From NCBI GenBank assembly GCA_003476705.1, contig DMVM01000092.1, forward strand, positions 1 through 28,734: 28,734 bases of DNA. Direction: 5' to 3'. Positions 24,041-28,734 of the stretch are shown piece by piece; the first letter of the stretch is position 1; the number at the start of each line of letters is the position of its first letter. The position numbers were made by a program, and so were the translations under genes. This stretch comes from Coprothermobacter sp. GTDB taxonomy: Bacteria > Coprothermobacterota > Coprothermobacteria > Coprothermobacterales > Coprothermobacteraceae. The notes under the pieces were generated by a model. It saw nothing but the letters and a program-made list of their open reading frames with translations. It was not told the DNA's origin and did no database searches.

Positions 24041-24391
24041 TTGGTTGTTACTAATAACAAGAAGGTTTTGGAGACTTATCCAAATCAAGTGGAGTTTATT
24101 GACGGTTCTGTTTTGGACGTGTTTCTTCGATGTGAGCAGTTGCTAAATGAGGGGTACGATCTGGTTACGCACCCTTTAAGCGGTAACCTACAAGTGAGCA
24201 AGACGCCGTTTAAATCGGTGGTACTTGAAGGAACTAATGAGAATGTACAACCAAGAAGTTTGGAGCTTATTAGGTTGTGCATTGAGAAAGTCAAAGAAGG
24301 CCAGCCTATCAGCTATCCCGATGCTGTTCTTGAGGATTATGCCTTTATGGATTTGGAGCTTATAAAAGAGCCGCTGGAAGAGCTCCTTTAG
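24041..24391 (+). CDS. GrdX-like protein (start codon uncertain)
   Basis: The product (VVTNNKKVLETYP, VEFIDGSVLDVFLRCEQLL, LVTHPLSGN, TPFKSVVLEG, SLELIRLCIEKV) follows the pattern of GrdX, a small protein of unknown function encoded in glycine/sarcosine/betaine reductase operons, which are selenium-dependent. That fits its place after yedF. The first ordinary start codon is TTG at 24041, with a poor ribosome site, and it clips the first strand. An ATA at 24026 overlaps the yedF stop (ATAA), has GGCGGTG five bases upstream, and would give MKPKILVVTNN, like GrdX N-termini. No ATG, GTG or TTG occurs in frame between the last upstream stop (23975) and 24041. No grd reductase genes are in the window. 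Confidence 0.75.
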   Translation: MVVTNNKKVLETYPNQVEFIDGSVLDVFLRCEQLLNEGYDLVTHPLSGNLQVSKTPFKSVVLEGTNENVQPRSLELIRLCIEKVKEGQPISYPDAVLEDYAFMDLELIKEPLEELL

Positions 24392-24412
24392 GAGTAGAGT
24401 TCGCCAGCGGCT
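24369..24412. terminator. Bidirectional terminator-like hairpin between grdX-like and glycerate kinase genes
   Basis: AGCCGCTGG (24369-24377) and CCAGCGGCT (24404-24412) form a perfect GC-rich 9-bp stem. An inner hairpin CTCC-TTTA-GGAG sits between them, and TCTTCATTT follows on the plus strand. On the minus strand CTTTTATAAG follows. The 5' arm lies within the last codons of the grdX-like gene. It separates two convergent units. Confidence 0.6.
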
Positions 24413-24419
24413 TCTTCAT

Positions 24420-25565
24420 TTAACCTTCCTTTGTCAAAGCAACTAACAGTCTACCGATGTTTTGTGATATGTCCACAAGTAAGCTGTAGGCATTTTCCAT
24501 TGCCTCTTGTAGCGACAGGGGTCCATTGGCTATAGAGAATGCAGCGACTGCGCCTCGCTCGAAAAGTTCCTGGTAGCCCTCACCTAAAGCACCTGAGATA
24601 AGAAGTACAGGTTTTCCCATACGTTTACCCAATTTTGCTACACCCGATGGCGCTTTGCCAAACTGAGCTGTTTGATAATCTGTTCTGCCTTCGCCTGTTA
24701 TGATGATGTCAGATTGAGCAACTAACGTGTCCATGTGCGTAGCTTCCATGACAACGTCTATGCCTGGACGCATTTGAGCATCTAAAAAGGCTTTAAAAGC
24801 AAAGCCTAAGCCACCGGCAGCGCCAGCTCCTGGTTCGTTTCTATGGTCTTCACCCAGAACGCTAACTACGACATCTGCAAAATGAGAAAGATTTCTGTCT
24901 AGCAGCTTAACCATGTCAGGGGTTGCCCCTTTTTGTGGACCGTAAACAGCTGAGGCGCCGTTTTCACCGCACAGGGGATTATCCACATCACATGCAACAA
25001 TGAACTGAGCATTCTTAAGCCGCGGATCCATGCCTTTTAGGTCAATAGTTGCCACTTTGTCCAGGTTACCTCCGCCCCAAGGTACCTCTTTTCCGGCATC
25101 ATCTAAAAACTTGATGCCAAGTGCACGTAGCATGCCAGCGCCTCCATCGTTTGTGGCACTTCCCCCTATGCCTACTATGAACCTGCTGCATCCACGGTCA
25201 AGCGCGTTCATAATGAGCTGACCAGTGCCGTAAGTAGTAGTCACTAAAGGATTACGCTGGTGCGTTGGTACCAAGCTTAACCCAGAAGCTGCAGCCATTT
25301 CAATTACCGCTGTGCCATCAGGTAGAATGCCGTAAAAGCTATGTACGGGCTTGCCTAAAGGACCTGTAACGGTAAGTTCAATCAATTCACCACCCAGGGC
25401 GCTAAGGAAGGCATCAACCGTACCTTCGCCACCATCAGCAATGGGTACTTTCACTACTTCAAAAGCTCCTTCGCATGCTTTGAGCAAGCCCTCTTCGATA
25501 GCTTGGCAAACCTGTTTTGAAGAAAGGCTGCCTTTGTAAGAATCTGGTGCTACCAATACTTTCAT
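24420..25565 (-). CDS. glxK: Glycerate 2-kinase (GlxK/GarK family)
   Basis: Phosphorylates D-glycerate with ATP, giving 2-phosphoglycerate, in sugar-acid or serine/glyoxylate catabolism. Blocks typical of the family are present: VLVAPDSYKGSLSS at the start, PIADGGEGTVDAF, VTGPLG, EMAAASGL, TYGTGQLI, IGGSATNDGGAGML, ACDVDNPLCGE, GPQKGA and ITGEGRTDYQTAQFGK. The ATG at 25565 has AGGTGA seven bases upstream. It follows gntP by 18 bases on the same strand, making a transporter-kinase pair. Length 381 aa is normal. GarK versus GlxK naming cannot be settled from sequence. Confidence 0.93.
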   Translation of the reverse strand: MKVLVAPDSYKGSLSSKQVCQAIEEGLLKACEGAFEVVKVPIADGGEGTVDAFLSALGGELIELTVTGPLGKPVHSFYGILPDGTAVIEMAAASGLSLVPTHQRNPLVTTTYGTGQLIMNALDRGCSRFIVGIGGSATNDGGAGMLRALGIKFLDDAGKEVPWGGGNLDKVATIDLKGMDPRLKNAQFIVACDVDNPLCGENGASAVYGPQKGATPDMVKLLDRNLSHFADVVVSVLGEDHRNEPGAGAAGGLGFAFKAFLDAQMRPGIDVVMEATHMDTLVAQSDIIITGEGRTDYQTAQFGKAPSGVAKLGKRMGKPVLLISGALGEGYQELFERGAVAAFSIANGPLSLQEAMENAYSLLVDISQNIGRLLVALTKEG

Positions 25566-25583
25566 GTGATGGTCACCTATTCT

Positions 25584-26966
25584 CTACGCAAACAATACAA
25601 ATAAGATAATGGTGGTTATGATAGTTGCTAAACCTTCCAGTAGTGTGCCCATGGTCTGTGCTTTGTAAGCATCGGTCACCTTCATACCACTGAATTGACT
25701 TACTACCCAGAAGTAGCTGTCATTTACGTGAGATACGGTCATAGCACCCGCACCTATTGCCATAACTGCTAGCGCCAGCTGTAGAGGTGTTGTAACGCCC
25801 AACTGAGCCAACATTGGAGCCATCATGCTGGAGGTAGTAACCAAAGCCACCGTTGATGAACCCTGCGCAGTCTTTAGCAGTGCAGAGATTACGAACAAAA
25901 GTATGATGGCACCAAGCCCTGCCACGTTTCCCGTGGCAAGTGTTTTTATGTAGTCAGAGATAGGAGAGTTAGAGAGCACTGCACCTAAGGAACCACCGGC
26001 ACCAGTTATGAGCAGTATGTTAGCTGAGTCGAGAAGGCCTTTTCCCACCCATCCATTGAGTGTTTCTTCAGACAGACTTGGCAATAAGAAGAATGACAGC
26101 AGTACGCCTACCATGAGTGCGTTTACTGGAGTACCTAAGAACCCAATAAAAGCGCTGCCAAATCCTGTGTACTTTGTAAAGCTGACTACGGAGGACAAGG
26201 CGATGAGAAGTATGGGCACTACGATGGGGGCAAAGGAAAGCCATACGTTAGGCAGTTTTTTGTACTGTTTTTTGAGCTCGTCGTAACTCATCTGGTTTTC
26301 CGTGCCTTCAATGATAATGTTTTTCCCTACGCGGTTTGCCCACCAAAGGCCTACCAAAGCAGCTGGAATAGCTACGATAAGTCCCACGATGATGACCAAA
26401 CCAAGATCTGCACCGACGTTTCCTGCAGCGGCTATAGGTCCGGGTGTGGGAGGTACCAGGGTATGGGTTGCGTAAAGACCAGTGGACAGAGCTACAGCCA
26501 TGGTGGCCAACGGTATGCCAGCCCTTTTTGCCAAAGCCTTGTTTAGTGGTGACAGAATGACGAATCCTGAGTCGCAAAACACGGGAATACTGGTGACGTA
26601 ACCGATAATGCTCATTGCCAAAGCCGATCGTTTTTCTCCCACAATTCTAAGAATGGAGTCTGCCATGCGCAATGCTGCACCGGATTTTTCAATAATGGTT
26701 CCAATAATGGTGCCAAAGACAATGACCAATCCAATGTTAGTCATTAAATTACCAAAGCCACTGGCGATTACCGTGCCAATGTACTTGAAAGGCATACCAG
26801 CTAAGAAAGCAAAACCATAGGCACTAAAAAGCAGCGCCAAGAACGGATGAAGTTTCCACTTTGATGTGGAATAGACGATAAAAAGAATGACTAAAACCAA
26901 GAAAACCAATAACAGCGGTCCATGTACCATGACCTGTTTCATCTCTGCTACTTGCTCGGGTGTCAT
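25584..26966 (-). CDS. GntP family permease (gluconate/glycerate:H+ symporter)
   Basis: A 460-aa inner-membrane protein with about 12 hydrophobic segments. Motifs typical of GntP carriers include VFGTIIGTIIEKSGAA, SIPVFCDSGFVIL, THTLVPPTPGPIAAAG, ITGAGGSLG, KTAQGSSTVA and VSHVNDSYFWVV. The ATG at 26966 has AAAGGAGG seven bases upstream. Pairing with glycerate kinase suggests glycerate as substrate; gluconate cannot be excluded. It is divergent from deoR and its -10 region shares an 11-mer with the deoR promoter, so the DeoR protein probably regulates it. Confidence 0.93.
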   Translation of the reverse strand: MTPEQVAEMKQVMVHGPLLLVFLVLVILFIVYSTSKWKLHPFLALLFSAYGFAFLAGMPFKYIGTVIASGFGNLMTNIGLVIVFGTIIGTIIEKSGAALRMADSILRIVGEKRSALAMSIIGYVTSIPVFCDSGFVILSPLNKALAKRAGIPLATMAVALSTGLYATHTLVPPTPGPIAAAGNVGADLGLVIIVGLIVAIPAALVGLWWANRVGKNIIIEGTENQMSYDELKKQYKKLPNVWLSFAPIVVPILLIALSSVVSFTKYTGFGSAFIGFLGTPVNALMVGVLLSFFLLPSLSEETLNGWVGKGLLDSANILLITGAGGSLGAVLSNSPISDYIKTLATGNVAGLGAIILLFVISALLKTAQGSSTVALVTTSSMMAPMLAQLGVTTPLQLALAVMAIGAGAMTVSHVNDSYFWVVSQFSGMKVTDAYKAQTMGTLLEGLATIITTIILFVLFA

Positions 26967-27000
26967 TAGTCGTTCCTCCTTTTCGTGTTACCAAGTCTAA

Positions 27001-27011
27001 TTTGATTATAT
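27001..27011 (-). promoter_or_regulatory. Candidate gntP -10 region sharing ATATAATCAAA with the deoR promoter
   Basis: On the minus strand ATATAATCAAA contains a perfect TATAAT (27010-27005). The same 11-mer occurs at the deoR promoter on the plus strand (27101-27111). The -35 is weak. The shared TAATCA half-site is a plausible DeoR-family contact. Confidence 0.45.
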
Positions 27012-27061
27012 TCGGCTTTTCTCAATAAATTCACATGGCCCTGATGGTTACTCAATTAGTG

Positions 27062-27076
27062 GTTCTTTCGAAGAAC
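27062..27076. promoter_or_regulatory. Palindrome GTTCTT-TCG-AAGAAC next to the deoR -35
   Basis: Six-base arms (27062-27067, 27071-27076) are perfect, with two further pairs if a G-T is allowed. It ends two bases before the -35 box of deoR, in the right place for an activator or repressor. No known regulator motif is claimed. Confidence 0.45.
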
Positions 27077-27078
27077 TA

Positions 27079-27107
27079 TTGACTTTCCAAAAACGATCGT
27101 ATATAAT
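27079..27107 (+). promoter_or_regulatory. sigma70-type promoter of deoR-fruK
   Basis: TTGACT (27079-27084) and TATAAT (27102-27107) are separated by exactly 17 bases, the best promoter in the window. Transcription would start near 27114, giving a ~45-base leader containing the repeats below. Confidence 0.8.
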
Positions 27108-27139
27108 CAAAAGTAATCATAACTGGTCATAACAGACCA
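27094..27139. promoter_or_regulatory. Phased operator-like repeats in the deoR promoter/leader
   Basis: TAATCA at 27104, TAATCA at 27114 and TGGTCA at 27124 start exactly 10 bp apart, with a weaker CGATCG in phase at 27094. TCATAAC is repeated at 27117 and 27127. TGGTC (27124-27128) and GACCA (27135-27139) also form a small inverted repeat. Helically phased direct repeats are usual for DeoR-family operators, so autoregulation is likely. Confidence 0.6.
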
Positions 27140-27158
27140 AAAATGAGCAGGTGATATT

Positions 27159-27932
27159 GTGCTGGTGGGAGAGCGGAGGCAGAAAATTCTTGAGGTTGTA
27201 AACAGTGGAAGGGCCGTCACTGTGGAGGAACTAAGCAGGATTTTAGATGTTTCCCCCTCAACTGTGAGAAGAGATCTGAGGTTCCTACAGTCCAAGGGGC
27301 TGCTTTACAGAACACACGGCGGTGCTATGCCTCCTGTGTTATCAAGCTACGAACCATCATTGGTGGAGAAGGAAAGCTCCATGGTGGAAGAAAAAGAGGC
27401 CATTGGCAAGTATGCAGCTTCTCTTATAGATGAAGGGGACACGGTGGTCATTGATGCTGGTACAACCACTATACACATAGTAAGAAATTTAATGGTTAAC
27501 AAAGCCAAAATAGTTACCAATTTTCTCAAAGCAGCGCTGGAAGTTCCGCACAAACCTGACATAGAGGTTCTGTTACCTGGTGGAAACCTGAGGTTCAGCA
27601 CACAAGCACTTGTGGGGCCCGTAGCAGAAAATTTCTTTGAACACATAAGAGTTGATAAAGCCTTTATTGGAACTAATGGCATAACCTTGGAGGGTTTTTC
27701 TACTCCAAATGTGCTGGAGGCTGCTACTAAAAGAGCCATGGTGAGATGTGCAGAAAAAGTCTTTGTGGTGTCGGACAGCACTAAGTTTGGAAAGGAATCT
27801 TTTATCCGTTTTGCGGACATCGATGAAGTGGACTGCATAATAACAGATTGGCATCTACCTGATGAAGAGGTGGAAAGGTACCGAGAAGCTGGTTTGGAGG
27901 TAATTAGGGTAAAAGAAGGTGGAACTATATGA
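27159..27932 (+). CDS. DeoR family transcriptional regulator
   Basis: The N-terminal DeoR winged helix is clear: RRQKILEVVNSGRAVTVEEL, then LDVSPSTVRRDLRFLQSKGLLYRTHGGA. The C-terminal sensor domain has the sugar-phosphate isomerase-like fold seen in the family: DTVVIDAGTTTIHIVRNL, VTNFLKAA, LLPGGNLR, DKAFIGTNGI and VSDSTKFGKESF. The GTG at 27159 has AGGTGA four bases upstream. Its stop overlaps the fruK start (ATGA). The likely effector is a sugar phosphate such as fructose-1-phosphate, inferred from the fruK partner. Length 257 aa is normal. Confidence 0.93.
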   Translation: MLVGERRQKILEVVNSGRAVTVEELSRILDVSPSTVRRDLRFLQSKGLLYRTHGGAMPPVLSSYEPSLVEKESSMVEEKEAIGKYAASLIDEGDTVVIDAGTTTIHIVRNLMVNKAKIVTNFLKAALEVPHKPDIEVLLPGGNLRFSTQALVGPVAENFFEHIRVDKAFIGTNGITLEGFSTPNVLEAATKRAMVRCAEKVFVVSDSTKFGKESFIRFADIDEVDCIITDWHLPDEEVERYREAGLEVIRVKEGGTI

Positions 27933-28734
27933 ACAATGGCGTGGCCACGGTAACCTTGAACCCTGCTATTGATCACACGATTTTCGTAAATACGTTTATA
28001 CCCTACAACCTAAACAGAGCGGAAGCGGTTGAGTACCACATTGGAGGCAAAGGTATAAATGTCTCCAAAGTACTTTCCATATTGGGGCAACCCAGCGTGG
28101 CTTTGGGCTTTTTAGGTAGGAATGCGCTGTATTTTGAAGAGGAACTAAAAGCAGCAAAGATTGAGACTGATTTTGTGCAAGTCTCTGGCAGAACCAGAAC
28201 CAACATAAAAGTCATCGATAAGGGTAACTTAGGCTGTACGGAGATAAACGAGCCGGGACCGTATATTGACAGTGCTAGTTGGGAAGATCTGGTAGAAAAA
28301 GTTACTTCGTGGGCAGCGAAGTGCGAGTACGTAGTTGTTGCGGGTAGTATGCCACCAGGTTTGCCTTATGACAGTTACAAGTTACTTATTCAAGAGGCAA
28401 AAAAACAAGGGGCAAAAACAGTATTGGATGCAGATGGAGAAGCCCTAAAGAGGGGTTTACAGGCTATCCCTTTCATGATTAAACCCAACATCCATGAGCT
28501 TGAGGGGTTGACGGGTAAGCAACTATCTGGAAGCAAACAAGAATTGCTTAGTGTTTGCCACGAGCTGCTTTCAGCTGGGATATCAGTGGTGGTTGTTTCC
28601 ATGGGAAGTGAAGGCAGCATTTACGCTTCTCAAGAAGGCATTTATAGGGTTTACCCGCTCAAGCTGGAGGTTAAAAACACCGTAGGCGCAGGAGACGCCA
28701 TGGTAGCTGGTTTGATCCATGGTATGAGCAAAGG
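27929..28734 (+). CDS. fruK: 1-phosphofructokinase, 3'-partial (PfkB family)
   Basis: The frame is open to the window end, giving 268 codons; about 40 residues should be missing. It begins VATVTLNPAIDHTIFV as FruK/LacC proteins do. It then shows GGKGINVSKVLSILG, TRTNIKV, VVVAGSMPPGLP, DADGEAL, KPNIHELEGLTG, and the catalytic loop TVGAGDAMVAG. FruK phosphorylates fructose-1-phosphate to the bisphosphate. Tagatose-6-phosphate kinase is the main alternative. The ATG at 27929 overlaps the deoR stop and has AAGGTGG upstream. A fructose PTS gene would be expected just beyond the window. Confidence 0.9.
   Translation, partial: MNNGVATVTLNPAIDHTIFVNTFIPYNLNRAEAVEYHIGGKGINVSKVLSILGQPSVALGFLGRNALYFEEELKAAKIETDFVQVSGRTRTNIKVIDKGNLGCTEINEPGPYIDSASWEDLVEKVTSWAAKCEYVVVAGSMPPGLPYDSYKLLIQEAKKQGAKTVLDADGEALKRGLQAIPFMIKPNIHELEGLTGKQLSGSKQELLSVCHELLSAGISVVVVSMGSEGSIYASQEGIYRVYPLKLEVKNTVGAGDAMVAGLIHGMSK

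Overview
The window is about 28.7 kb of bacterial chromosome with dense, mostly co-directional genes, short overlaps (ATGA, GTGA) and moderate GC (roughly 45-50% over most of it). It has purine genes in the Gram-positive order, a selenocysteine tRNA, and YedF and GrdX-like selenium/amino-acid-reductase markers. This points to an anaerobic, probably thermophilic, Firmicutes-like or deep-branching bacterium. A Coprothermobacter-like organism fits, but that is inference from gene content and style, not an identification. No insertion sequence, CRISPR array, rRNA or phage gene was seen.

Region 1 (1-7934, +): the distal part of a purine operon, purL(partial)-purF-purM-purN-purH-purD, taking FGAR through to IMP plus GAR synthesis. 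Its promoter lies upstream of the window. The first ~540 bp of purL are far more GC-rich (about 64% by hand count) than the rest of the gene and operon (about 50% in the next 540 bp), with a sharp break inside a conserved PurL motif. This is either a recombination junction or an assembly chimera.

Region 2 (8043-15702, +): a complete type I restriction-modification locus. The order is hsdM, an AlbA_2/Schlafen-like ATP-binding regulator, a short stretch with four ATGGGGCCA repeats, hsdS with a 46-bp in-frame internal direct repeat, hsdR, and a small YgjP-like zinc metallopeptidase.

Region 3 (15715-18594, -): a PP-loop tRNA-thiolation-like enzyme, then an M55 (DppA-like) D-aminopeptidase, an unrecognised 182-aa protein and a divergent MobB-like P-loop protein. 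The last three are tightly coupled.

Region 4 (18787-21912, +): a TetR regulator that appears leaderless, with its likely operator lying across the -10 box and start codon. It is followed by an extended SDR fused in frame to a DUF3006-like domain that keeps its own perfect Shine-Dalgarno and ATG, then a lipoprotein with a ComEC-type metallo-beta-lactamase domain and a lamin-tail domain.

Region 5 (22033-24412): a selenium island. selC (tRNA-Sec, anticodon UCA) is on the minus strand. Divergent from it are a cysteine desulfurase/selenocysteine lyase, yedF and a GrdX-like gene that lacks a normal start codon in the expected place. A hairpin covers the ribosome site of the desulfurase.

Region 6 (24420-28734): gntP-glycerate kinase (-) divergent from deoR-fruK (+, fruK cut by the window end). 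The intergenic region holds a near-consensus promoter, TRRTCA-like repeats exactly 10 bp apart and a palindrome, so the DeoR protein probably controls both sides.
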